From assembly GCF_040412425.1 (NCBI RefSeq), contig NC_089743.1, positions 84,910,971-84,974,970 on the forward strand: 64,000 nt of DNA. The letters are read 5' to 3'. Position numbers and translations under genes: made by a program. The notes beneath the pieces are model-generated. The model worked only from the letters and a program-made list of their open reading frames with translations. It did no database searches and was not told the origin of the DNA. Below are positions 47,364-59,720 of this stretch, piece by piece. The stretch comes from Macrobrachium rosenbergii (lineage: Eukaryota > Arthropoda > Malacostraca > Decapoda > Palaemonidae). Positions within the stretch are counted from its first letter, which is position 1. Each line of letters opens with the position of its first letter.

Positions 47364-50300
47364 GTATTCCTGCAGCCATAAAAATATCAGATTAATTTCA
47401 AGTCTAACTTAGAATGTGGATTATTGTATCAGAAAATTTTATTAGCATTTTCCAAGTTGATATTAGGATTAGTTACGCTGTTTTAATTTTGATTGTTTAA
47501 AAGTAATTTTTGTTTCTTTTTAAAAATATTATACGTAGGATACCGAAATTTTATAATAATTTTCTCTCTTACTGATGGAAAAATACTAGCCACGCCCATA
47601 TCATGACACATTTACACTAAATGGCACATAGCACGTGATCTAGATATGTTTGAAATACTTATGCAATACAGTTTGCTTCGTCACCATGCCACTGTGATGT
47701 GGATATTGTTTTTCTACACCACAGAAAGGACCCAGAGATTTTCTGTTTACTTTGGAGATAAGATCAATAGTAATCAGTTAATATCGGCTACAAAAAACTT
47801 TGTTCCTGCTCCTGTCTTTCCCAACTTATAATTTTCCTGCATTTGTTTTTGGTGACTCTGTTGTTACTGCTTTTCCTGACTACTTAACCCTCGGGCTTCT
47901 ATTTTATCTGACTCTTTTAGCCTTCCTACTTTCGTCTATCCTAACTCATACCTTTCTTGGTTCCATTTTTCAAGCTTTCAGCTTCTGTTTTTCCCGATTC
48001 GTATAACATTCATGCACATGTTCTTGTACACTTTTAATATTCTTGCTTCGGTATTTCCTTATCATAAATTCAATAGCCTGTTTTTCCTGAATCTTATAAC
48101 CTTTCTACTTTTGTAATTCCTGACAATTATAATCATTCTGGTTTTGTTTTTCATGACTTAAAATCATCCCGCTTCGGTTTTTCTGAATCGTAACAATTCA
48201 TTCTTTTTTTTCACGATTCTTACAACCCTGCTACTTTTTTTGTGAAAATTATAACCTTCCTCCATTTATTTTTCCTGAAACTTATAACCTTTACGCTTTC
48301 TTTTATCCTGAGTCTTATAATCTTCCTGCTGTAGTTTTTCCTGACACAATCTTCCTGATGCCTTTTTTTTTACTTATAACCTTCCTGCTGCCCTTTTCCT
48401 AACTTATAACCTTCCTGCTGCCCTTTTCCTTACTTATAACCTTCCTGCTGCCCTTTTCCTAACTTATAACCAACCTTCTGCTTTTTTCCAGACTTACAAT
48501 CTTCCTGCTGCCCTTTTCCTAACTTATAACCAACCTTCTGCTTTTTTCCAGACTTACAATCTTCCTGCTGCTTTTTTCCTTACTTATAACCTTCCTGCTG
48601 CCCTTTTCCTTACTTATAACCTTCCTGCTGCCCTTTTCCTAACTTATAACCTTCCTGCTGCCCTTTTCCTAACTTATAACCTTCCTGCTGCCCTTTTCCT
48701 TACTTATAACCTTCCTGCTGCCCTTTTCCTTACTTATAACCTTCCTGCTGCCCTTTTCCTAACTTTATAACCTGCTGCTTTTTCCTTACAATCTTCCCTT
48801 TTTCCTTACTTATAACCTTCCTGCTGCCCTTTTCACAACTTATAACCAACCTGCTGCTTTTTCAGACTTACAATCTTCCTTATAACCTTAACCTTCCTGC
48901 TGCCCTTTTCCTTACTTATAACCTTCCTGCTGCCCTTTTCCTAACTTATAACCTTCCTGCTGCCCTTTTCCTTACTTATAACCTTCCTGCTGCCCTTTTC
49001 CTTACTTATAACCTTCCTGCTGCCCTTTTCCTAACTTATAACCAACCTGCTGCTTTTTTTCAGACTTACAATCTTCCTGCTGCTTTTTTCCTTACTTATA
49101 ACCTTCCTGCTGCCCTTTTCCTAACTTATAACCTTCCTGCTTATATAACCTTCCTGCTACCCTTTTCCTAACTTATAACCTTCCTGCTGCCCTTTTTCTA
49201 ACTTATAACCTTCCTGCCCTTTTCCTAATCTAACCTTCCTTCCCTTTTTTTCTTATAACCTTCCTGCTGCCCTTTTCCTAACTTATAACCTTCCTGCTGC
49301 CCTTTTCCTAACTTATAACCTTCCTGCCCTTTTCCCAACTTATAACCTTCCTGCTGCCCTTTCCTAACTTATAACCTTCCTGCTGCCCTTCCTTACTTAT
49401 AACCTTCCTGCTGCCCTTTCCTTACTTATAACCTTCCTGCTGCCCTTTTCCTAACTTATAACCAACCTGCTTTTTTTCAGACTTACACCTCTTCCTGCTT
49501 TTTTCCTAAAATCCCTAAACATAACCTTCCTGCTGCCCTTTTCCTTACTTATAACTTTCCTGCTGCCCTTTTCCTTAGTTACAACCTTCCTGCTGCCCTT
49601 TTCCTAACTTATAACCTTCCTGCTGCCCTTTCTCTAACTTATAACCAACCTGCTGCTTTTTTCCAGACTTATAATCTTCCTGCTGCTTTTTTCCTTACTT
49701 ATAACCTTCCTGCTGCCCTTTTCCTTACTTATAACCTTCCTGCTGCCCTTTTCCTTACTTATAACCTTCCTGCTGCCCTTTTCCTAACTTATAACCTTCC
49801 TGGGCTGCCCTAACCTTCCTAAGGCCCTTTCTGCCCCTTTTCCTTACTTATAACCTTCCTGCTGCCCTTTTAACTTATAACCCTGCCCTATATAACCTTC
49901 CTGCTGCCCTTTTTCCTAACATAACCTTCCTGCTTTCTGCTTTTTCCTACTTATAACCTTCCTGCTGCCCTTTTCCTTAGTTATAACCTTCCTGCTGCCC
50001 TTTCCTAACTTATAACCTTCCTGCTGCCCTTTTCCCTTACTTATAACCTTCCTGCTGCCTTTTCTAACTTATAACCTTCCTGCTGCCTTTTTCCAGAGAC
50101 TTATAACTTCCTGCTTCCTTACTGCTGCCATTTCTCCTTACTTATAACCTTCCTGCTGCCCTTTTCCTTACTAATAACCTTCCTGCTGCCCTTTTCCTAA
50201 CTTATAACCTTCCTGCTGCCCTTTTCCTTACTTATAACCTTCCTGCTGCCCTTTTCCTAACTTCTTATAACCTTCCTGCTGCCCTTTTCCTTACTTATAA

Positions 50301-53300
50301 CCTTCTGCTGCCCTTTTCTAACTTATAACCTTCCTGCTTTGCCCTTTCATTTTAGCTACTTATAACCTTCCTGCTGCCCTTTTCCTTACTTATAACCTTC
50401 CTGCTGCCCTTTTCCTTACTTATAACCTTCCTGCTGCCCTTTTCCTAACTTATAACCTTCCTGCTGCCCTTTTCCAGACTTATAATCTTCCTGCTGCTTT
50501 TTTCCTTACTTATATCCTTCCTGCTGCCCTTTTCCTTACTTATAACCTTCCTGCTGCCCTTTTCCTTACTTATAACCTTCATGCTGCCCTTTTCCTAACT
50601 TATAACCTACCTGCTGCTATTTTCCAAACTTATAACATTCCTGCTGCTTTTTTCCTTACTGATAACCTTCCTGCTGCCTTTTCCAGACTTATCACCTGCC
50701 TTCTGCTTTTTTCCTGACTCATAACCTTCTTACTACCTTTTTCCTGACTTATAACTGACTTCTGTTTTTCCTAAAATATAACTTTCCCACTGCTTTTTTT
50801 CCTGGCTTAACACCTTCCTGCTGCCTTTTTTCTGACTTATAACCTTCCTGCTGCCTTTTCCTGACTTACAAGATTCCTTCTGACATTTTTATGACTTATA
50901 ACCTCCTAATTGAAGTTTTTCCTGACTTGAGATTCCTTCTGACATTTTTATGACTTATAACCCTCCTACTGAAGTTTTTCCTGACTTGTAACCTCTCTTC
51001 TTCCTTTTTTCCTGACTTATAACCTTCCTTCTTCATTTTTTCCTGACATAACCTTCCTTCTACCCCTTTTCCTGACTTATCACCTTCCTTCTACACCTTC
51101 TCCTGACTTATAAGGTTCCTTCTGCCCTTTTTTTGACTTACAACCCTCCTGCTGCAGTTTTTCCTGACTTATAACCTTCCTTCTTCCTTTTTTCCTGACT
51201 TATAATCTTCCTTCTACCCCTATTCCTGACTTATAACCCTCCTGCTGCAGAGTTTCTTGACATAACTTTCATTCTTCCTTTTTTGTGACTTGTAACCTTT
51301 CTGCTCTTTTTTCCTTATTTATAACCCTCAAGCTGCTCTTTTTCCGGGCTTATAACCTTCCTTGTTCCTTTTTTTCCGGGCTTATAACCTTCCTTCTTCC
51401 TTTTTTTTCAGACATAACTTTCCATCTTCCTTTTTTCCTTACTTATAACCTTCCATCTTCCTTTTTTCCTGACTCATAACCTTCCTCTGCCTTTTCCGGA
51501 CTTATGGCCTTTCTGTTTTTTTTTTACCGGACTTATAACCTTCCTTCTTCATTTTTTCTTGACTTATAACTTTCCTGTTTCCTTTTTCCCTGATGTATAA
51601 CCTGCCTTCTTCCTTTTTTCCTGACTTATAATCTTCCTTCTGCCTTTTTCCTGGCTTATAACCTTCCCGCTGATTTTTTACCAGACCTATAACTTTCCCG
51701 CTTTTTTTTTTACTTGACTTATAACCTTCCTTCCTCCTTTTTCCTTACTTATAATCTTCCTTCTGCTTTTTTCCTGACTTGTAACCTTCCTGCTAGTTTT
51801 TTACCTGGCTTATAACCTTCCTTCTTCCTTTTTTCCTGACTTATAATCTTCCTTCTGATTTTTTTCGTGACTAATAACCTTTCTGCTAGTTTTTTCTTGA
51901 CTTATAACCTTCCTGCTGGTTTTTTATCTGGATTATAACCTTCCTCCTTCCTTTTTTCCTGACTTATAACCTCCTTCTTTCTTTTTCCCGACTTATAGCC
52001 TTCCTGCTGGTTTTTACCTGACTTATAACCTTCGTGCTGGTTTTTTACTTGTCTTGTAACTTTCCTGCTGGATTTTTACCTGACTTTTAACCTCCATTCT
52101 TCCTTTTTTCCTGATTTATAACCTTCCTTCTTCCTTTTCCTGGCTTATAATCTTCCTGCTGCCTGTTCTTTTTCATAACATTCCTTCTTCCTTTCTCCTG
52201 ACTTATAACCTTCTTGCTGTAGTTTTTCCTGGTTCTTTTCACCTTCCTGTTTATGTTGTTCTTGACTCTTGTAACCTTCCTCTTTTATTTTTCCTGGGTT
52301 TCACCATCTCCCTGCTTCTGTTGTTCCTAACTTTTCTACCCTTCCTAGGGTTGTTATTTTTGACTGTTGTAACCTTCCCGCTTCTGTATTTCGTGACTCC
52401 TATAACTTTCCTGACGCTGTTTTTCCTGACTCTTATAACCAACCTGGTTTCACTTTTCCTGATTTTTGTGACCTTGTTACTTTTGATGCCTATAACCCTC
52501 CTGTTTGTTTTTCCTGAATTTTATAACCTTAATGATCCCTGTTTTCCTAATCCTTATAACCTCGATGCTTCTGTTCTTCCTGCTTCATCAACCATTCTCC
52601 TTCCATTTTTCCTGAATCCTATAAAGTTTTTACAGTCTTCGTAGTTCATCCGGACCTGTTCATAAAAAAGGGTTTGAATTTGATAATCTCATTGGTCTTG
52701 GGCATTCAAAAGGATTCCGATTCCTTGAAGTTTTCCGATTCCACACTCCGTTCTCTTTTGATGACGCAACATCACTGTCATGCTTGAAAACATACAGCTC
52801 TTAATTACTTGTCCTACGGTACCTGGATTCCAAAGTAATGGTTACTATAAAGCGCCGTGTATTATCGTCCTTGTGCAAACGAAGTCGTACCTGAAATTAT
52901 TTCAGGAAAAATATATGGGCAGAAGGTTCAAGTCTATTGAAAAATCGAGTTTAGAAATTCCTTCCAACTTTTTGAAATCATTCGCAACAGCCTAAATTTT
53001 CAGTTTTGTTCCGGAAGTAAACGTTTTTAACATAAATGTTAAGGCAACAGTGAAAAAAAAAGGTGCTCAGTTAATACACACACGATATTTTATTAGATTA
53101 CTGTTGTTGATTCTCTCGCTCTCTCTATCTATCACACATGGTCACACACACACATTTACGCAGTTATGTGTGAGAGTGCGTGGGTACACTTGAAGCAAAT
53201 GTTGTAAGTGCTTATGTAAATACGTAGTAAAAAAGAATCTTGCAAAGTTTGTTCAGATATTTAGGATGATCTTTAATCTTCTATACTATTAGTCTCTATA

Positions 53301-55224
53301 AAGAGTTTCCAATTAATTAAAGCACTTGATTCGTGTTAGTCTTTTCATATCAATGCCTGATTTGGATTGGTCTAACTATCCCATTTTTATTTGAACTTTA
53401 CTTTGCTGAATGCTCTCAGTAATTTTCTTTTTGGTACTACAGCTGTCAGAAACAGTGTGCTCAGTCACTGACACCAACCTTCCATGCCCAAACTAAGTTC
53501 TATCCAGGCTTTTCTCTCGAATTCAAAATCTTCACAAAGATTTCGAATGACTCCTTAATCTTTAGGAATGACTGACACTAGATACGTATGAGTAGGAAAA
53601 TTAGATCTGAGAGATGAAAACACATTAGAAGTACCATAATAATTCATACATGAAAATTGTATAAAGAACAAAGAATAATAAATCAAATTAAATCAAGTAC
53701 AATCGAAATTGGTAACCTGACTCGGAATTAGTACAAAACACTAAGTTTACTGACACGAAAAAGTGCAAAATAACCTTGGCTAAGATATTCAGGAGAGTAA
53801 ATTGCTCCAGACTCTGTATGTATTTGTATATTTTTACTATAGTTAAACTTCACATTAGTAATATTTTTCTTTCTATGTCTTCGTTGAACCACAAAATGAT
53901 TCTTGATAAGTAAAGCAATATCTCCCCTAGAATCTCTTCAGTCATACCGAACTAGATTTGTAAGACTATGAACACTAAACAGGATGAAAGATGTTCCAAA
54001 ATAACAATCAGCCTATATCAGAAATTACACTTAAATCAGGTATACGTATTTACTCCCGGCAAATAACATTCGTGCTTCCAAACACCGAGGAGAATACATG
54101 AATCTCTTCTTCATTAATTTATTTATTCAAATTTCTACAGGTCAGTTGGGACTTAGATTTAGCAAAAGGTGACCCACGGTTATTTGAAAGGCGATGAAAA
54201 CAAAGGCAAATTGCAGTATCTTGCAGTTTTGCAATCATATTCGTGATTAGCGACCCAAATTACGGAATCGCATCCAGTTTATAGGAAATTACTAATTTGG
54301 TCCCCCCCAAAATTCATCAAGGTGATTTGGCGAACTTGGCTTCGTCACTGGTTCACAGTAGGCGTTACTGACCCTTGAGAGAAAAGTCGCGGTAAAAACC
54401 AGTTCGGTTTCTGAAACAAAGGCAGTAGGACCCTTCCAGGCCTCTTCTTCCCTTCCCCATCATATCCGTCTTTAGGCAAGGGCCAGTGCTGGTATAAGCC
54501 CAGCTTAACCTATCTCAACCGACCACCAACCAACCAGATGAATCCAATTATGGAGCTCGCTGAAGGATTAGTTCCTGAATGAGGAGAGTATAGGCCTACT
54601 GATGTAAACTAGGAGTTATTTTACCTGAAGGGGGCCATCTAAAAAAATCAGTAGATTTAAAGCCCTCCTAATGGGATTTCCAATCTTTCCTTTGAGATTC
54701 ATAAAAATGCACTTGATTTTAAGCAACTAAAAAGGTTCATAAGACTGAGGAAACTATCACCTACCACTATCAATTAGCACGTCTCGGCACAAGGACACAT
54801 AATCCTAAAATCACCTCATATATCCTTCCTTCTCTTTACAGGTGGTTTCAGCTTACCATAACCCCTACCAAGAGCTTCTATGGGTACGATATGACCGCCA
54901 GTCCAGTCAAATAGAACAAGTCGACGAGAGATACATCGAATATGCAGAGGATTCGGAAGAAGACGAAAGTTTCTCCCTGAGGAAAAAAAGAGACGTCGTC
55001 GAAGCCGAGGAGGAGGGGGAGGAGGAGGAGGTGGTGGAGAGGGATGGGGAGGATGATTCCCTCACTGAGGCGGACATCGAAGATCTGGCCTTAGCTAAGG
55101 GAGGAACTAGACGATATTCAGAGGCAAATCTTGGCGAGAGCCACACTAGAAGCCACCATAAGTAAGGAAGATTTTCTTTTGACAGAAAGATTACAGGAAA
55201 TGGGAAGATGAGAGAGAGTGAGCA

Positions 55225-55260
<36 letters not shown>

Positions 55261-58227
55261 GAAATGGTTGGTTATGCAAGTAAGCTTTATATTAGAGACT
55301 ATGGCCAACAAAAAACTGTAAAATTATGTTGTAAGTCAATGAACATTAATACTGCTAAAGATAATTCCATATACGTTCTAACTGTCTCAGAATACCATGA
55401 AGAAATTTACGTATATGAATTCGCCAGAAGCAGTTATCAAAATGGCATTAAATGTCTTTCAAAAACCTTATTAATTTTCAGTATTAGCGAGTGAACTCTA
55501 AAGGGAATTGAAAATTTTTGGAAACTCCAGAAAAACCTTTTGATTTTGATGATTTAAAAACAAATGTAATAAGAAATTATATTATGGGTTTCTAAAATAT
55601 TAAATGACCTTTCCCGATTTTAGCTATAAAGAACTGAATGTTAGAGTAAAATCACTGAGGAGGTTAGAAGATCTTGGAATGCACCCTTGGCTCTTCATAA
55701 CGACATGTTGAATAAATTATCATAAGAATCCCATTTGGCAATGAGTCGAACTGTAATTACTTTCCAGACACTCAGAAGCTGGAAACACCTTTTTTTTTTT
55801 TATCTATGCTCAGGCTTCTCTCAAAATGTCCAATGCCTAAGATTTTTAGACTTTGTGCATCCCACGGAATGATGAACAAAGGACTTGAAACTCAGCTGAT
55901 CTCAAAATGATTGTCATATATTTCAGTATTCTCTTTTTCTTTCGTCGAAATCGTAAATTTTTTTTCCAACGTATTCATAAATCTTTCTCACGTCCAATGA
56001 ACAATGAATATTCAGTATTGTCTTATCATTTCAAAATGTTTGTAATTGGCCAGTTATATCTCATTCAGAATTCTGTAGATACTTAGATATTTTAATTTGT
56101 TAATTCATGTAAAACTTTCTTCGACCTGATGTAATAATAACTAAATTGCCTAAATATTCTTTTCCATCAATGTACACGTTTTTAATTCCGTTATTGTTGA
56201 CGCTATCAATGCACCTCAAATGTCATGCTAGGGATTAACTGAATCAGAGTTCTGTAAATGTTTGGGGCATTTTGTTTCTCTAGTTTATGTTGAACTCTTT
56301 GAATCGACATAATTATATTCGACCAAATTGGCCTTTCCAGACCTATTTCCAGTCTCATGTCGACTGATGTTTCCAACCCCCGTCACTATTGACATATTCT
56401 ATAAAGCCAGACCTCATCCTCCGTGAAGAGTGCACTCCTCGTGCGCACTGTAGGCATTGCTTGTTGTTCTTTTGTAGCATCTGCAACCCCTTTTGTTCCT
56501 TTTACTGTACCTACTTTCATATTCTCTCTTCCATCTTACTTTCCACCCTCTCCTAACAAGTGATTTATGGTGCAACTGCGAGGTTTTCCTCCTGTTACAC
56601 CTCTCAAACCTTTTACTGTCAATTTCCGTTTCAGCGCTAAATGGCCTCATAGGTCCCAGTGCTTGGCCTTTGGCCTAAATTCTACATTCAGTTCGGCTCA
56701 GTTCAGACCTCATCCCACGGGGTGGAAATGACGCGCCACTAACCCACCTTCTTCTTCTTCTTCCTCTTCTCCTCAGACGGTACAACGACAGTTAACCTGG
56801 GCAATTGCTATTACCTCCAAAGTCACGACCTCTTCGGGATTTTCCGTTACCCAAACCATTTTTGGAGATGGTGGTACTTCCTTTTGGTAAGTGAAGATGA
56901 TTCGGTTACTGCTTTTGGTTTTTTTCCCCCCGATTTCGTTTGTGCGTTTGTCTGCGTTTTCTACGCGCGCGTTTCAACCCTGCTTGCTTGTTTCATTATG
57001 TTTGATAGTAATCATAAGTTTTGGAAAATTTGCCAATTAAGTGATTTAATCTTAATTGTTCTTACTGTGTAGATTCGTTGTTATGTATTCAATAGGGTTT
57101 ATCTCTTACGGGAAACGTTGTTTTTGTTATGCTGATAAATGGTATAAACTGAAATTGAAAATCAAAAACACAAATTAGGAACTTAAACAAATAACCACTT
57201 CGTCAGTATCATTACAATCAATGACACGCTGAATGTTGCAAACGCGTCCGCGCGTGTTTGTGTGTGTTCGTGGCAAATTCGAGCCAAAATATCCCTTATG
57301 CTTAATTATTAACAGATTTTAAGAACGTATCTATTACTTTGAGAAGTGTTTGAGAGCAGAACATAGACACGAAAACCAACTTGCACCCTGACTGTAGTTA
57401 CAACTCAGTCCTGCTACGAATGGGTAAATCACAACTGGATAATGCGTGCAAGTATAATCCGAGCCTCAAGAATTCCAGTGATTTTAATTTCGTCCCAAGT
57501 AAACGGCGGTTTTTGGAACTGGAAATGAAACATAAAATTTAGGCCAAAGGCCAAGCCCTGGGACCTATGAAGTCATTCAGCGCTGAAAGGAAAATTGTAC
57601 GTAAAGAAGGCGTTAAAGGTCTAATGGAAGGAAGACCTCGCAGTTGCACATTCAAAAATTTTTTAGGAGAGGGTGTAAAGTACGATGGAATGAAGGGGGT
57701 TGCAGCTAGGGGCAGAATGAACGCTGCAAAGAACCTTAAGCATTGCCTACAGTGCACCACGTAAGGTGCACTGATGGCACTAACCCTCTGTGGAGAACAG
57801 CGCTTCTTAAATTCATCATCATCATCATCTAAAATAAACGTTCATTGGTTTTTGAACAAAAATATTATTTCAGCATTAAAGAATTCCGAGTAGATTTCTT
57901 GCAGTGATATTGGGAACATTACAGTTTTCTTGTTCATTAATTTCAAAGTACTAGGAAAAATCTATTATTCTCAATTTCATCGTCAGTGAACTTAACTCCT
58001 TGTCAAATTCTTGATAATCATTCAAAAATGTTTTGTACATTACCGTACGAAAAAGAAATAAACCATATTCAAAATTTTATAATTTCTTTCCTTATTGTCA
58101 TTCCTCAACAGGGTGCACATGTTTTTGGCCTCGAGCTCTACTGTCCGTTCTTCAGGGTAGAATGGGCTAAATGCTGCCAAAATGACAAGTTTCTCACCTT
58201 CCTGAAACCGTACAGCGTAGGAAGGAG
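47292..58227 (+). CDS. Secreted CUB-domain gene, plus-strand paralogue, 3' end not found
   Basis: Exons 47292-47363 (signal peptide), 54842-55161 (acidic pro-region), 56777-56886 and 58112-58227 (CUB domain) make a secreted precursor. The CUB part shows T-V-N-L-G-N-C, L-Q-S-H-D-L-F, W-R-W-W-Y-F, L-E-L-Y-C-P-F-F and C-Q-N-D-K-F. The pro-region has an R-K-K-R site at about residues 71-74 that a furin-type protease could cut. Exon 1 to 2 and exon 3 to 4 join in phase 0. Exon 2 to 3 does not: it leaves two bases where one is needed, so a small unseen exon or a sequence error is likely. Intron 1 is about 7.5 kb and holds a 4-kb minisatellite. The function is inferred only as an extracellular CUB protein, perhaps a CUB protease or its homologue. 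Confidence 0.68.
48350..52640 (+). repeat. Minisatellite, 30-bp unit, about 4 kb, in CUB gene intron 1
   Basis: The unit contains CTTCCTGCTGCCCTTTTCCT followed by TACTTATAAC. The core 48350-50700 is highly regular with two main variants (CCTTAC and CCTAAC) and a second-order pattern with AACCAACC. The flanks from 50700 rightward and 47870-48350 are older and diverged. It is strongly pyrimidine-biased on the plus strand. Confidence 0.95.
52645..54838. other. Right part of CUB gene intron 1, nothing recognised
   Basis: Unique-looking AT-rich sequence after the minisatellite decays. A small CA/CT-rich patch is at 53110-53155. No exon is supported. Confidence 0.45.
54842..55161 (+). CDS. CUB gene (plus copy): acidic pro-region exon
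   Basis: The exon follows an acceptor TTCTCTTTACAG and ends at GTAAGG, leaving two bases. It encodes 106 residues: V-V-S-A-Y-H-N-P-Y-Q, an acidic stretch, then S-L-R-K-K-R (a basic cleavage site), then a run of about 20 mostly glutamates, and finally a basic histidine-containing tail S-H-H-K. If the donor is not used, translation stops two codons later. The GA-rich coding repeats and a downstream GA microsatellite (55228-55258) suggest local slippage. Confidence 0.65.
55228..55258. repeat. GA microsatellite
   Basis: About 15 GA pairs, 65 bp after the acidic exon of the plus-strand CUB gene. Confidence 0.93.
56420..56703 (-). repeat. SINE-like family B, complete copy with 12-bp target duplication
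   Basis: The 284-bp element is in reverse orientation and flanked by CAGACCTCATCC at 56408-56419 and 56704-56715. It lies in the CUB gene intron, only about 60 bp before the acceptor of the first CUB exon. Confidence 0.85.
56777..56886 (+). CDS. CUB gene (plus copy): first CUB exon
   Basis: The exon is 110 nt between CCTCAG and GTAAGT. The frame with two entry bases gives 36 codons including N-C-Y-Y-L-Q-S-H-D-L-F and W-R-W-W-Y-F-L-L. The frame that would continue from exon 2 instead hits TAA at 56793-56795 after six codons, so either an extra exon intervenes or the protein ends early. Confidence 0.75.
57530..57805 (+). repeat. SINE-like family B, full-length copy
   Basis: It runs from AATTTAGGCCAAAGGCCAAG through GCAGCTAGGGGCAGAATGAA to CTACAGTGCACCACGTAAGG. 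It lies in the intron between the two CUB exons of the plus-strand gene. Confidence 0.8.
58112..58227 (+). CDS. CUB gene (plus copy): second CUB exon
   Basis: After the acceptor TCATTCCTCAACAG, phase 0, the exon encodes G-A-H-V-F-G-L-E-L-Y-C-P-F-F and, 13 residues after that cysteine, C-Q-N-D-K-F. The donor is taken as GTGGGG at 58228, because it leaves two bases exactly as in the paralogous exon. Without it the frame would run on to TGA at 58256-58258. No following exon was found to the right. Confidence 0.72.
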
Positions 58228-58394
58228 GTGGGGTTCAGCGCATAACCTTGTGAATTGAATAAGGTTTTACTGGTGAATGGAAACCAGGAATATGGAACGA
58301 TGAATGTTAGTAAGGATGGTGGAAGACGAATGGAAGCAGCAGATTCCTAGAAGCATTTGGGAGTAAACATGTCAAAAGATGGTAGGAATGGAAT

Positions 58395-58800
58395 ATGAAA
58401 TTTAGGCCAAAGACCAACGCTGAGACCTAGGAGGGATCTTTAGTGAACCAACACCTATTGTGTCCAGAGTTCCAAAGGGTAGTGTTCTTGGTTCACTGTT
58501 ATTTCTGGTGTAGCCTATACAAGCGATAGCCTATACAAGCGATAAGGTTGGCCCAGAAAACAAGATTGTCCCACTGAAAGGGAAACTGGGAGTAAAACTG
58601 TTTTAAACGTGTAACAGGAAGAAATCCTCGCCAGGGCACTATGAGACATTTGTTGGGAGAGGGTGGAAAGTAAGGTGGAAGAAAGACTATGTGAATCGAG
58701 GTACAGTAAAAGGTATGACTGAAAAGGGTTTCAGCTAGGGGCAGAAGGGACGCTTCAAAGAACCTGAAGTAATGCCTAAAGTGAACTATGTGAAGTGCAC
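58395..58800 (+). repeat. SINE-like family B copy broken by an insert
   Basis: The first 45 bp (AATTTAGGCCAAAGACCAAC) and the part from 58610 (GTGTAACAGGAAGAAATCC onward) are family B. The middle 58441-58605 is foreign and holds a reverse transcriptase motif. Confidence 0.7.
58441..58605 (+). pseudogene. Non-LTR reverse transcriptase fragment
   Basis: One frame reads R-V-P-K-G-S-V-L-G-S-L-L-F-L-V then a stop. This corresponds to the conserved reverse transcriptase motif usually G-V-P-Q-G-S-V-L-G-P-L-L-F. It sits inside a family-B SINE copy. Confidence 0.7.
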
Positions 58801-59082
58801 TGACACAAAATAGATAGCAGGACGAGAGAAGATGTGGTTCACAAAATAGGTGAAGCAAGAGAGGAAGCAGGATGCATGAGTTAAAGGTTAGGAAGTGTTA
58901 TTGAAAGCGAGGGCAGGACAGTATGAAGGGACTGTTGAGCCAACTCTCCTTTATGAAAAGGAAGTGTGGATGCTGCATGTGAGTGAAAGAAAACGTTGGT
59001 AGTCATTTATATAATATAAGAACAACTGGATGGGTAAGAAATGGGAAGATACATGGAAGAGGTGGTAAACAGGTTAGCATAG

Positions 59083-59199
59083 GTGGAAAAATGGATCAGA
59101 GTTTTTTCTTTGAAATGGTTTGGTCATGGGGAAAGAATGGAGGATGATATAGGTTGTTGGAAAGAGGTACGATTCATATGCATTGAAGGGAGGAAAGTG

Positions 59200-59205
<6 letters not shown>
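59083..59205 (+). pseudogene. Non-LTR retrotransposon C-terminal fragment
   Basis: The frame reads [13 protein letters not shown], like the L-R-W-F-G-H-V-E-R-M motif near the end of many LINE pol proteins. Homology extends leftward with stops to about 58860. Confidence 0.65.
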
Positions 59206-59290
<85 letters not shown>

Positions 59291-59322
59291 CATACACATA
59301 TGCTACATAAAATATATATATA

Positions 59323-59374
<52 letters not shown>

Positions 59375-59624
59375 CAAATGAAATGCTGTCAATTGGGTCA
59401 TTGCTAAGTCAGGAAGTTGGAGAAAAAAAATATGGAATGAAATGCTGTCAAGCAGTTAGTTTGCCAGCGTTAATTCTCTTTTTTGTGTGCCGTGGCACTC
59501 AGGTTCCAACTTTTTATGACTTGTATGGCCTAGTGGGCAGCGCCCTTGCTCTTCAATTGAAAGTGGACCTGGTTTGATCTTCAGGTGAGTCAGAAATTTA
59601 TATACATATATATTATATATATAT

Positions 59625-59719
<95 letters not shown>

Positions 59720-59720
59720 G
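59205..59720. repeat. TA microsatellites on both sides of SINE family E
   Basis: Arrays are at 59207-59285, 59325-59370 and 59600-59720. The last leads into the mirrored tRNA-like array. Confidence 0.93.
59515..59600 (+). repeat. tRNA-like SINE head (family E) followed by TA array
   Basis: A perfect A-box TGGCCTAGTGG (59526-59536) and a B-box-like GGTTTGATCTT (from 59571) lie at tRNA spacing. The sequence soon passes into a TA array. Confidence 0.6.

Noticed and set aside
52321..52644. Plus-strand 107-residue hydrophobic open frame
   Set aside because: It is a translation of diverged pyrimidine-rich minisatellite units (Leu/Phe/Pro-rich), inside an intron.
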